Below, in pieces: positions 44,719 to 55,188 of a DNA stretch of 64,000 bases. The stretch lies in contig CM077644.1 in the NCBI GenBank assembly GCA_039707465.1, forward strand, positions 101,045,875 through 101,109,874, in the 5' to 3' direction. A program made the position numbers and the translations under genes. Position 1 is the first letter of the stretch. Each line of letters starts with the position of its first letter. Below the pieces are notes generated by a model that saw nothing but the letters and a program-made list of their open reading frames with translations, searched no databases and had not been told where the DNA came from. This stretch comes from Rhabdophis nuchalis. Lineage: Eukaryota > Chordata > Lepidosauria > Squamata > Natricidae.

Positions 44719-45179
44719 CATGAAATATTTTTCCCATATATGTTTACTAATTGGTTTGTTCCAGAAAGAAAATCACTCTGAATTGACTTGCCAAAAAAAA
44801 ACCTACCTGGGAACAGAGCTATTACACGAATAACTATGTTGAAGCTCCTATTTGACCAGAATAATATTCACTGCAAATTTCTCCAGGACATACAAGATCA
44901 AATGTCCTTTTCCACATATATTCAACAACACAAAATGTGAAATTAGATTTTCTGATTTAACAATGCATGAGCCAAATGCAGGACTCAAAGTAGGTGTATG
45001 TCAATATTTAGTGTTTATCTTCATTCTTTTAGCTGCATGACAAAGGCACCTAAGCAATCCTATTACTTCTTTTAACTGTTATGTAAGTATATATGAATAC
45101 ACCATATATGGATCATAACTAGTTATCTACAAATTTCATACTTCATTAATGTTGTGATAATGTACACTTGACTATCCTA

Positions 45180-45222
45180 GAGTGAGTGAGTGAGTGAGTG
45201 AGTGAGTGAGTGAGTGAGTGAA
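45180..45222 (+). repeat. (GAGT)n microsatellite
   Basis: About ten uninterrupted GAGT units. Confidence 0.9.
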
Positions 45223-45417
45223 TGACAATGACAGACCCACAGATGTATATCACTGGAGTTGTACAAATCATTCCGAAAAGATATTTCACAACCCATATTC
45301 ACAAACAATCCTTTCAGTTCAAATTACTAAAGCTGATGCATACTTCCAGGACTCACATAGCTGCTTTAAAAGCCATCTCTGGCTGTCTCATAAGCATATA
45401 TGCATAATCACTTTGAA

Positions 45418-45617
45418 AGTAGCAATAGCATTTAGCGTTTTCAATACTCTTTGGGCAGTTTACAATCCTCAGCGTACTGCCTCCAGCAGTCTGGGCTCTC
45501 GTTTTATCAACCTTGGAAAGATAGAAGGCTTAGTCAACCTTGAGCCTCGTCAGGATCAAACTCCAGGCTGTGGGCAGAGTTTGTCTGCAATACTGTACTT
45601 TAACCACTGTGCCAAGT
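45418..45617 (+). mobile_element. CR1-L3/Snake1-like interspersed repeat, diverged
   Basis: GTAGCAATAGCATTTAGCG start; GAAGGCTTAGTCAACCTTGA within; ends CTTTAACCACTGTGCC. Confidence 0.7.
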
Positions 45618-45907
45618 AGGGGTTTCACTGATGACAGCTTTTGAAGCAGTGTGTGCTCATTGGGTTAAAGTAATTTAGCTTTTTTTATTTTTAAAAAATA
45701 CACCTTTAAACTCTTCTTTGTGGACACTTTCGATGTACTGTATATTTACCAGCAGACCAATTTATGACTATAACAACAACAACAATAATAATAATAAACT
45801 CAACTAATATAGCTCATTTCTCTTAAAAGGACAATCAAATTGCATTATAAACTGTTGTGGTAGAAAAGATTACTAGACATGTATTTTGAGAAGACGTATG
45901 CTTTAAT

Positions 45908-46033
45908 CAGGGATCTCCAACCTTAGCAACTATAAGCCTGGAGGATTTCAATTCCCAGAATTCCCTAGCTGGCTGGGGACTTCTGGGAGTTAAAGTCCTC
46001 CAGGCTTAAAGTTGCCAATGTTGGAGAGCCCTG
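45908..46033. mobile_element. Palindromic MITE
   Basis: CAGGGATCTCCAACCTTAGC at the left; the right end is its inverse, ending GGAGAGCCCTG; arms meet around TAGCTGGCTGGGGAC. The pairing continues into the flanks (ATGCTTTAA on both arms), which hides any target duplication. Confidence 0.8.
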
Positions 46034-46239
46034 ATTTAAAGCATCTTTAAATCAATGGCTGAGAGAATGAAAGTGTGAATAAGAAGCAATAACTGCCAAC
46101 AGATTGAAACATTTCATTTAGGTCCTTGTTCCTCTCCTATTCTTGATTTTTTTTTTTAACGAACCTGCGGATAGCACAATCAGTACCTTAAAAAGTGGAA
46201 AAGAACTTTGAAAAGACAGATGCTTACAAGCAACTCTCA

Positions 46240-46415
46240 AAAACATTCAAAACGGACCTGACAAGCTTACTTCTAATCATATTTTAGTTCCTTACATGCT
46301 AATAGCTTAATGAAAATGTATAAACCTGTGGCTAATATAGACCTCTCCATTTATATTAAAAAATTGATTCAAATTGGGGGGGGGGGGGGTTTGTTATCCC
46401 TGGCAAATATGCAAG
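46240..46415 (-). repeat. Unclassified repeat, empty-site copy for the Helitron
   Basis: Reverse complement of the sequence flanking the Helitron: GCATATTTGCCAGGGATAAC, then GAATCAA joined directly to TTTTTTAATATAAATGG and ATATTAGCCACAGGTTTATA. A 14-base G run (46377-46390) replaces the T run of the other copy. Confidence 0.82.
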
Positions 46416-49207
46416 TGATTAATTGTCACGGCTGCATCAAAGCCAAACATTTAGATTTCATGAATTTCAAGTGACAGACATTCAAGCACACGGTCCTTGG
46501 GATCAATGGGTTTCAATATATTTAGGTTTGGCTTGGTGGCATTTATTGCTTCTAGTTTTGAAGTGCTGGTCTTCTGTTACATGTGAACACATGAAATATA
46601 TAGCCCTCAAAGGCGTGATAAATCTCCTGCTATTGCTGATCCCATCTCTATGTGGAAAGGTCACAGCCCTTTCCTAACATAATGTTTATGTTCATGTTTT
46701 CCCTTTATTGCTATGTGTGCAACAGTATATTTCTTACTGCAAGGTATATTTTCTGCAATCAGCCGGAAAAATACTGGGAAAGTAAATGGTGCAAAAGCTC
46801 AGATTGATACAATTTCTTGATAGACAAAGCAATAGCAGTGTTTGAAACCTGTTTTCTGATTCAGTAACCTGAGAGTAAATTTCTATGATAAAAAAAACCC
46901 CGAGTTTTCCTTGTCAAAGGACTGCATGTCTCATATAACAGTATACACAAATAATAGTCTTGCAAATATTTCTCGATGGATATGTCAGATGTCTCTGAAC
47001 CAGCCACTATTGCTTCTCTCTGTTTGTTTGCTTTTAAATAGCAGAAATCCTTAGCTGAAAGATTGTAGCTACACCACAGCTATCAGATAATGGCATGCCC
47101 CTGGCATTGTCCTAGTAAACAGTAGCTGTGGCTTGCCAAGTCAATGGCCTGTGAGAAGACATTCTTTGTATTTCATCAGATGGCATGAGCATCAAGATCG
47201 TGAAGCTTTAAAAAATATATACAATGTACTTTCAAGGGTTACATCTATATCAGAGCATACACCGAGAGTCTAATGTGTTATCTGAATTATAATGTGCACA
47301 GCTCAAGGCTTCAGCACACAAAAGAAAATTTGGTCCAGATGTCTTCTCTCTGAAACAGATGGGTTTGTTATAGTTTACTGGAACTACATAATAATCATAA
47401 TCCTAAATTACCTTTTGAAAGTATTTTACTCCGTGCCTCAGTATAAAACTTCAAACCTGCAAAATACTGAGATTTTTCCTCAGCTATGAAGCTTACTAAA
47501 GGGAATCAATGCCTCTTGGCCTAACCTAGCCTGCACGATTGTCATAAAGGAAAAAAATAAAATAAAATCAATCATCTTGGAAGAAGACGCAATAAAAATG
47601 TAATAAAATAGATTGATATAAATATTGGGGCAATTTTCAAACAGCGGTTTTGCATTCTGGCAAGGCCTCATTCTCTGGTGGAACCAGATAATGTGTTCCT
47701 CAGACTTTTGACAGCTGAGTCTGATGTTGCAGGTGTGTTGGGATTTCCTCCCCTTCCCCCCCCCCATTTAGTAAAAATTAAAATCACTATACAGTGTACA
47801 AATAAATAAATGAGTGAATAGAAATATGTAAAAAGACTATGCTTATGCAAAACAGTAGCCTACTCACAGGATTTAGAAAAGTTACATTCTGGGCTTATTT
47901 TAAACCTTCTTCACTTCAATGGCCCTTTACATTTTGTATATACGTGGAAATAAGTTCCATTGATCTCTAGCAAGACTTTTCCTGAGTAAGCACATACAGG
48001 TCAGATTGTAAAACATATTTAGCATTTGCTTAGTCTTTCTGCAACGATAATGCAAGTCTTGCACTTTTTAAACAATGAATTATTTTACAAATAACTGTAC
48101 AAATGCTAACTCTTACTCTTCTAACATTCTAATTCATTTGGAATCAATAGATCTTGGTACAATGAAATTAACTCAGAATAAATGATCATATAAATTACAA
48201 TAGTGGAATACCAACACTATAGATAAAGGATCTAATAATAATGCAAGACATATATTTCACAAAACCTCTGAAATTATTTAAGTAGAGCATGTTTCTGGTA
48301 TAACTTCCCCGCCCCCACAACTCCAAATGATAATTATCTAAAGAAATCTATACTGACCAACACAGAGATTAAGAAATACGCAAAAATATCCAAGCAAATG
48401 CAATTCATTTATTTTGCTGTTTCAAACCACAGCAATCTCTTTTCAAAGTGAAAATATAAGATAACTTATTAGAACTGCTACTCATCATCAATTCATTCAA
48501 TATAGTTATGCTAATCGGTCATGTTTAAGTTCTGAAGCTCTAATCAATTGGGTAGGCCAAGTTGAGACGAAATCAGTTGACATAAAAATATTATTTACGA
48601 AATATAAACATTGCCTAATGGGACCATTCTTGAATGATAGTTCTGGTTTAGGACTACTTCAAAAAGTTACTGCTAATCTTCCAGTAAACCAAAAGCATAC
48701 AGGATGCACACTTCCGGTTCTTGAGTTTCCATTTCAAATACTACTAAATAAAAATAAAATGGGAATAATGTGTACGTCCTTCTTAGCATGGAAGTTATCA
48801 TGATCTTCATTACTGCAAAACCACAAGCAAATATATGGTATCTCTATCAGAATGCTCTGTCTTTCAATTTTAATATAAATAAGACAAATGAATAGGAATC
48901 GGTTTAATACATGCTAAGTCATGATCCTTTATACTTTCAAACACTAATGAAATTGTCCTTTTCATATGTGTGGCTGTTGAGAATTTTATTGTGGTTGTTT
49001 TTGACAACTTTACAGATGTTGGGAGATAGATTCATTTATTAATCACCTATTTCCAATGACAGTGAGTGCAATTGTTGTTAATATGTGTTAAAAACTAATT
49101 AGTTCACTGAAAGCCTCAACTCTCAGAGCATTTGCCATGAATAATAAGAAGTATTTAATTTTATTTGCCTTTTCTTTCTTTCTTTTTTGACAAATCTATC
49201 GAACTAG
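46416..49207. other. VAV3 intron, nothing recognised
   Basis: No repeat family or exon recognised except a C run near 47756. This is one of the longest repeat-poor stretches in the window. Confidence 0.5.
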
Positions 49208-49650
49208 ATAGCAAAAGCAAAAGCACTTATACCAGAGGTGGGTTCCTATCAGTTCGGATCGGTTTGGCTGAATAGGTAATAACTCAGTCGGACATGCATC
49301 CGAATGAGTTCTATCCAGTAAGCATTTTTTTTACTTCTGTGCATGCGCTTATAGCACACATCAAGTGTGCGCATGCCCAAAGTGCATCCCTGAGCGAACC
49401 GGCAGTAAAAGAAGCCGGAACCCACCCCTGGCTTATACCACATATATGACTTCAGTGTTTTACAGATGTCTCTAAGCTGTTTACAGCATCAACCTAATGC
49501 CCCAAACAACCTGGGTTCTCATTTTACCGACCTTAGAAGGATGTACAGCGGAGTCAACCTTCAGTCAGTCAGTACTGAGGGGATCGAACTCCTGGCAATG
49601 TGAGCAGAGTTAGCCTGCAATACTGCACTCTAACCACTGCACCAGCACAG
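49208..49650 (+). mobile_element. CR1-L3/Snake1-like repeat interrupted by a MITE
   Basis: Left part GCAAAAGCAAAAGCACTTAT (49211-49230) and right part from 49431 (CCTTAGAAGGATGTACAGC, CACTCTAACCACTGCACC) form one element once the MITE at 49233-49430 is set aside. Confidence 0.75.
49233..49430 (+). mobile_element. hAT-type MITE nested in a CR1-like repeat
   Basis: CAGAGGTGGGTTCCTATCAG at the left, GCCGGAACCCACCCCTG at the right (inverted). Flanks ACTTATAC (49225-49232) and GCTTATAC (49431-49438) match at 7 of 8. Length 198 bp. Confidence 0.9.
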
Positions 49651-49766
49651 GTCTTATAGTAAGTAGTAACATTACACTATATATGTCAACATTAAACGTT
49701 TAATGAGATAAAGACCAATTAAAGTATTTTTGGAAACAGGAAAACAAAATAAAAACTTATACTTAC

Positions 49767-49854
49767 CATTAAACTTCTAAATTTCCTATTTTCTGCAATG
49801 TGAAAAAAGCTTTCTCTTGTGAAAATCTTGATGTGCTTCACTTCATTATTGTAC
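49767..49854 (-). CDS. VAV3: VAV3 exon: SH2 domain, middle part
   Basis: An 88-nt minus-strand exon, acceptor CCATAG and donor GTAAGT (49761-49766). It encodes YNNEVKHIKIFTRESFFHIA then ENRKFRSLM, which are the central beta strands of the SH2 domain; HIKI and the following FF-H are typical. One base completes the Lys codon from the exon before, and the exon ends in phase 0. A 7.1-kb intron with little recognisable repeat content except two repeats near 45.4-46.4 kb and one near 49.2-49.6 kb separates it from the next exon. Confidence 0.93.
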
Positions 49855-50628
49855 CTATGGGCAATGAATAACTTATGAATATAAATGTGTTTTCAATCTG
49901 GAAAAATCAATAATTACTTGACAGCATGCCCAAACTCTCCATGAATAAATTCTCAAGACAAAACACATATCCATGCCAATACACCGCTGACACCTAATTA
50001 ACAAAAGACATTTATTAGGGTCCAGTTTAACACACCCGCCTACATTCAGATTTAAGAAAAAGCCTCCCAGCCATATTTAATTACTGGCTCCCACCAAGTT
50101 GATTGCATTCAAATTCATATTGACAAAGATAGCAATAGCTTTTCAAAAAATTATTATCCCTTCGGCATGATATCCTTGTTCCCAGTCGATTCAAGGGAAA
50201 AATTCTGTTTGGCTTCAGTTGATAGCTTGATCAATTCTGAAAAATTTCTAGTTAAAATGCAAATAAACCTTTAAATCACTCTTTACTAGCTATCATAAAA
50301 TCTTTGTGTTCCAAGTCACAGAACCATTACTGCGCCATCCCAACTGAAAAGTTTACTTGCAGAAGGTAATAAAAACTGGATCCTAAAAGAAGGGAACAAA
50401 GCTGACTCCATGCAAGACAAGGTTGCCTTTGCTCAGAGTGCCATGCATTAGAAGATTGCTGGACTTGGACTCCCAAATCCCTAACCCCCAAACACGGCCA
50501 CTGAAAGGTTTTGTCATGGTTCTGAGTAATGAACCCAATCGAACCAGAACTCTGAGGCTTCAGTCAGGCTCAAAAGACCTTTTATCGAATATATATCAGC
50601 ATGTAGAAAGGTGACGCTAGCTCTAAGT

Positions 50629-50763
50629 CAATGTTTCTCAACCTTGGCGCGTTTAAGACGAGTGGACTTCAACTCCCAGAATTCCCCAGCAAGCCATGCA
50701 GGCTGGGGAATTCTAGGAGTTGAAGTCCACTCGTCTTAAACTTGCCAAGGTTGAGAAACACTG
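50629..50763. mobile_element. Palindromic MITE, intact
   Basis: CAATGTTTCTCAACCTTGGC...GACGAGTGGACTTCAACTCC on one arm and the near-exact inverse on the other, ending GGTTGAGAAACACTG. Perfect 8-bp duplication CTCTAAGT (50621-50628 and 50764-50771). The 135 bp would fold into one long hairpin. Confidence 0.92.
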
Positions 50764-51111
50764 CTCTAAGTAATTTCTCTGTTTTAGGGTAGTTAAAAGA
50801 ATAGAAACTTTCTATCCCCCTCAGGGGTCCTAGGTCCCATTAATCTATCACTCCGGTAGCAGCTTCCCCCTCTGTCTCAGCAGATTGTCATTGCCATTAT
50901 CTTGGTTCTCACACTGAATCTGATTGATGTTTAGTCTAGCAGGTTAAGGCACTAGCTTCAGAATACCTTCTGACTCCCCCCCTTCCCCCAAGAGTGGCAA
51001 CTGAGAAACAAAACAAAAATAAGAATGGCTTTATATGAAGTTGTTTCAAAAATTGACAGGTTTGGTGTAAGAACTTTTGTGACTTTCCTCTTCCTTAAGC
51101 ATCATTGTAAG

Positions 51112-51245
51112 ATTCCAGAGAGCCAGTTTGGTATGGTGTTTAAGGCATTGGGGTTAAAAAAAATGTATTCTAGTCCTCTACAGAAACACAGGCATAGAAA
51201 CCAACTGGGTGACTACGGCCTGGTGACTTTCTCATAGCTGTGGAA
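51112..51245 (+). mobile_element. tRNA-derived SINE fragment
   Basis: AGAGCCAGTTTGGTATGGTG with TTTAAGGCATTGG (A-box part), TTCTAGTCCTC (B-box part) and CCAACTGGGTGACTACGGCC body. A second, reversed copy is at 58110-58250. Confidence 0.7.
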
Positions 51246-51564
51246 GAAGCAAAAATGCTACCTTCTAAAAATGCCTTCAAGAAATCTTCAATTTGCTCCA
51301 TGTAGCTGCCAGGAGTTAAGGCTTCGTTGAAGGGGAGGCAACAACTTCAGAATAACTGAATAGTAGAATAATAGTGGTTAGGGATAATTTTCAAAGAAGT
51401 TCAACAGGGCGGGCAAGCCAAAACAACTTTCCAAACCCATCAAGGTTTTCATAATATTTTTTATCAAATGAATGTAACTAGCGTAACCTTATTTTAAAAA
51501 ATCCATCTTCAATATTGACCCATCAATTGCATGAACAATATAAAGAAACACATAATTCACTTAC

Positions 51565-51681
51565 TTAATGCTAATGGCATATTCTCCTGATTCTTTAGTC
51601 CTATACCGCACTAAGTAAGTGCTGTTTACCCGATTAATAAGTTCTGCTTCTGCTTGTAATCTTTCCATTTTTCCGGCATAC
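51565..51681 (-). CDS. VAV3: VAV3 exon: SH2 domain, first part with FLVR-type arginine
   Basis: A 117-nt minus-strand exon, acceptor TTTCAG and donor GTAAGT (51559-51564). It encodes YAGKMERLQAEAELINRVNS followed by TYLVRYRTKESGEYAISI, with a split Lys at the end. The YLVR motif at exon residues 22-25 carries the arginine that binds phosphotyrosine in SH2 domains. ESGEYAISI is the strand that follows it. The SH2 domain directs Vav proteins to phosphorylated receptors and adaptors. The phase is 2 at the start and 2 at the end, matching the micro-exon before it and the exon at 49767-49854 after it. Confidence 0.94.
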
Positions 51682-52458
51682 CTGAAACAAAGTGAATTTT
51701 ATTTTGCTATATTTTCTGTATTTTATCTTGCTGCTCCAAACTCAAACATAATCATTCGATTGATTAGGCCAAGACTGGTGGCAAGAATCATATGTAACAA
51801 TCATGGGCGGATATGCCCAGAACAGAATGGGTATCTCATAAACAAAAATAATTATCTATCTTCCATTCTGCTGACTGTGGCATTCTCAGCACTACAGTCG
51901 TCATCACTAACTATGCTTCTTTACCTATAGATACATCCAACCAATTGCAAAATACAGAAGTTCTGTGAGAGTCACAAAAGATAATCCAGGCATGGAAGTC
52001 TTCTTTTTTAGCAGTTTGAAGACACTGGTACTTGGTTTCCATGATTAGAACAATGCTCTGATATATGTACAATTGAAATGTTATATTGCTGTATTTTTTA
52101 TATAAACAAAACCTTAGTGTACCTTAAACTCACCAAGGCATATCACAGTGACTTAAGAGAAAAATAAAAGATGATAACTGATTAATGGCTTGTGAGGGTC
52201 TTATTGAATCTTCTTCCTATCAGTCTCCTAAGAGAAAAATGAATAATTTTTCTAGTTTTATATTTTTAATCAGTGTACCAAAATCAGTGACACCAATGTA
52301 CCAGAATTACCTATTTCTCAAAGATTTAATTAATGTATTAAATTAAATTAATTCAATTCAATTCAATTTAAGTCTTTGGGAGCATAATGAACCCTGCATC
52401 TGGAAAGCACATGAGATGTCAACAGAGCTTGATAAAATACTACATTATCTGCTGGCAT

Positions 52459-52706
52459 CAGGAGTGGGTTCCGGCAGGCATTACGACTGATTTGCTCATG
52501 GGCGCACTGCATGCACATGCTTGCTTGATGCGTACTCCACACGCATGCACAGGGAAATAAAAAATTTCTGCGCATGCGCAGAAGCAAAAAACAAGATTTG
52601 GGGGTGAAAAACCAGTTCAGGGCCATGGCAGGCCTGGGTCACTGCCAGTTCCAGCAACCTGCCAAACCACTACCAGTTCCGTCAAACTGGTAGGAACCCA
52701 CCATTG
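52459..52706 (+). mobile_element. hAT-type MITE, CAGAGGTGGGTTC family
   Basis: CAGGAGTGGGTTCCGGCAGG at the left, TAGGAACCCACCATTG at the right; flanks GCTGGCAT (52451-52458) and GTTGGCAT (52707-52714), 7 of 8 identical. Confidence 0.85.
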
Positions 52707-53276
52707 GTTGGCATGCATCATATAGTATCTATATTGTATTCTCATCACCGTGGTCAGCCATATTGAAGCTCTCAAAAAAATCACACAATTCATGGGGATA
52801 TCCAGGAACAAATTTCCTAGGAAAATAATGTAAATTGTATGTATGGGTCCAATCGTATGTGATTGTTTCTTGCTCTCATCAATTAGAAACTGGTATCAAG
52901 GACATCTCTATGAAAGGCCTATTCCAGAGAATGGCTGGACTTGAATTTGGGAGGATAGAGATCGTGACTGGGTGGAAACTTATTCAAATGCAAAGTTGGT
53001 AGGCTTTGAAGGAGTAGCCAGAGCTTCTTATATTATATCATTTCGCAGAGATACAAAATTGGTTGCAAGCCAGGTTTATCCATGCAAAAATACAGTTATG
53101 CAGTATATACACTCAATTATTTTTGCTTATATTACAACAAGATGCATTCCATAGAAGATCAGAAAGGTTAAGCCACAACAAATTAGATTTCTATTAATAT
53201 CATTTTTCTCTCAAGCTATTTATTTGAATTCCCAACTCTGCCCAAAATAAAAATGTAACAATTTATAGCTACCTAC

Positions 53277-53311
53277 CATGGCTGAGAAGAATAGTCTACT
53301 GGCTTAGGGAC
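53277..53311 (-). CDS. VAV3: VAV3 micro-exon: linker between SH3 and SH2
   Basis: A 35-nt exon on the minus strand, acceptor TTTTAG at its high end and donor GTAGGT at 53271-53276. It encodes VPKPVDYSSQP plus two bases of the following Trp codon, completed by the first base of the next exon. The residues form the short linker between the first SH3 domain and the SH2 domain; the Trp opens the SH2 domain. It is too short to be seen as an ORF and was found by following the reading phase between neighbouring exons. The phase (0 in, 2 out) fits both neighbours exactly. Confidence 0.9.
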
Positions 53312-53614
53312 CTAAAATAAGATAAACACATTAAAACAAAATACAATTAAATGTAATAAAATGAATTGCTAAAAAAATCAATGAAATAAAATACCATTAA
53401 ATATGTAAAAGAATAAATGTACATCTCAATGATTTTTACCCATTTTCAGAAAATGATTAAATTAGCTACTTGGCATTATGGGCTGTTGTTCTGAGCTCCA
53501 AGCATGGCAGTCAATCAAAAAGTCCAAACTCAGATCATGACTCAGAAGTAGTGGAACAAACAACATCCTCGCTAATTTGCATCACTTAAAAATATATTTT
53601 TATCTGACAGATCT

Positions 53615-53720
53615 CACGGATGAGCACAATTCAAAGTGCGCTGACAATGTCTCCTCGAATGGTGATGAAACGTTTGCAACCAAATTGCCAAGCTAAGAGT
53701 TCAGATAGCCCAACTATCAA
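53615..53720 (+). mobile_element. Penelope-like remnant
   Basis: GTCTCCTCGAATGGTGATG and GAAACGTTTGCAACC with TGCCAAGCTAAGAGTTCAG, wording seen in Penelope-type ends; short and decayed. Confidence 0.4.
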
Positions 53721-54794
53721 TTCAAGCTATTTATATTCAAATACACATCAACTTTGCATTATTTATGGCACAGTTGTTCAATATTTTAGTTTATACAATC
53801 AAGTTTTTAAAAATTATGTCTGTTGACATGATGCAATTCTAGTTATATCAGTTAATATCAAGATTTATTACAGGAGTTTTCTTACCTAGATTTGATAATT
53901 ACATTCACCATCAAATGCCCATATACTAGAATTTGTACCCAAGTAAATTAAGCATCCAAGCAAAAAAGCAAGATTTCATAACAAATTTAAGTTGACCCAC
54001 CAAAATATTGGATCACCTGTCTACTGTTTTCTGTTCAGATATACTGATTTTTCAGTCAACAGTGTTACAGACAGAATCAAGCAAAGCAGGAATAATCAAA
54101 AGTATATTTTTAACATTTCCAGAGAACAAAAGAGCTAGAAATATACAGTTGCTGTTTTCAAAAGTAGTCACGTACCTTTTTTAATGCCTATTTTCAGTCT
54201 AAATATGCACTATATGTGCATAAAAAGTTCATCAACTAGATTTTACATTTCAAAGAGATGAACTAAAAAAGTACAATTCACTTCAAAGTAAACACACTTG
54301 AACCCTATCAAGGCTAGTTATTAAACAATATCATTGAACAAATAAATATTTTATTAGTACTTCAATTATCCTCTTATTTTAAAAGATTTATCTTTTTATG
54401 TAACATCACTACATTTTTCTAGACATAATATAATATTAATTGCATTTTTTTCCAGGAATTTTAGTTCTATACTTTAGGATGGTATTTGTACTATTCTATT
54501 ATTCCAGACAATAATTTAACTACCTTATATTAAATTGTATAATGCCTTACTATGTTTTTAAAATTCTTAAATGGAAGCTTACAATTTTACTTGTATTTTT
54601 ATATAATTGTATACGCTGTTTTATTGTAGTCAACGTCTATGCCATATGGATAGTTAAATGTGACTATTTTTTCCTCAAAAAAGTGTTTTCCTGGTCAGTA
54701 ACCAAAATAAAATGACTGACTTATAAAGCTTTTATCTTTCCCAATTCACTGGTGCATGGAAAACAGAACTATTTAATGATAACTCTATCGAGTA
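53721..54794. other. VAV3 intron, nothing recognised
   Basis: A/T-rich intron; no exon or repeat family recognised. Confidence 0.5.
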
Positions 54795-55186
54795 CAGGTA
54801 GTTGTCACCTCACAACCTTTCATTTAGTGCTCATTCAAAGTTACAACAGCACTGAAAACAGTGACTTGTGACCATTTTTCACATGACCGTTACAGCATCC
54901 TCAGAATCATATGATCAAAATTCGGATGTTTGGCAACTGATTTATATGCATGATGTTTACAGTGCCTTGGGATCATGTGACCACCTTTGGCAACCTTCTG
55001 ACAACCAAAGCTAATGGGGAAGCCAGATTCACATAACAATCATGTTACTAACTTAACAACTGCAGTGACTCACTTAACAACTGTGGTACGAAAGGTCGTA
55101 AAATGGGGCAAAGCTAACTTAACAATGTCTCACTTTAGCAACATAAATGTTGGGCTTAATTGTGGCCATAAGTCAAGGACTACCTG
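54795..55186. mobile_element. Mariner-like MITE, complete
   Basis: CAGGTAGTTGTCACC at the left and TCAAGGACTACCTG at the right, inverted, with TA on each side (54793-54794, 55187-55188). TA duplication points to Tc1/mariner. 392 bp, no coding capacity. Other copies: 40366-42007, 63024-63165, 63724-64000 and a fragment at 26905-27032. Confidence 0.87.
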
Positions 55187-55188
55187 TA

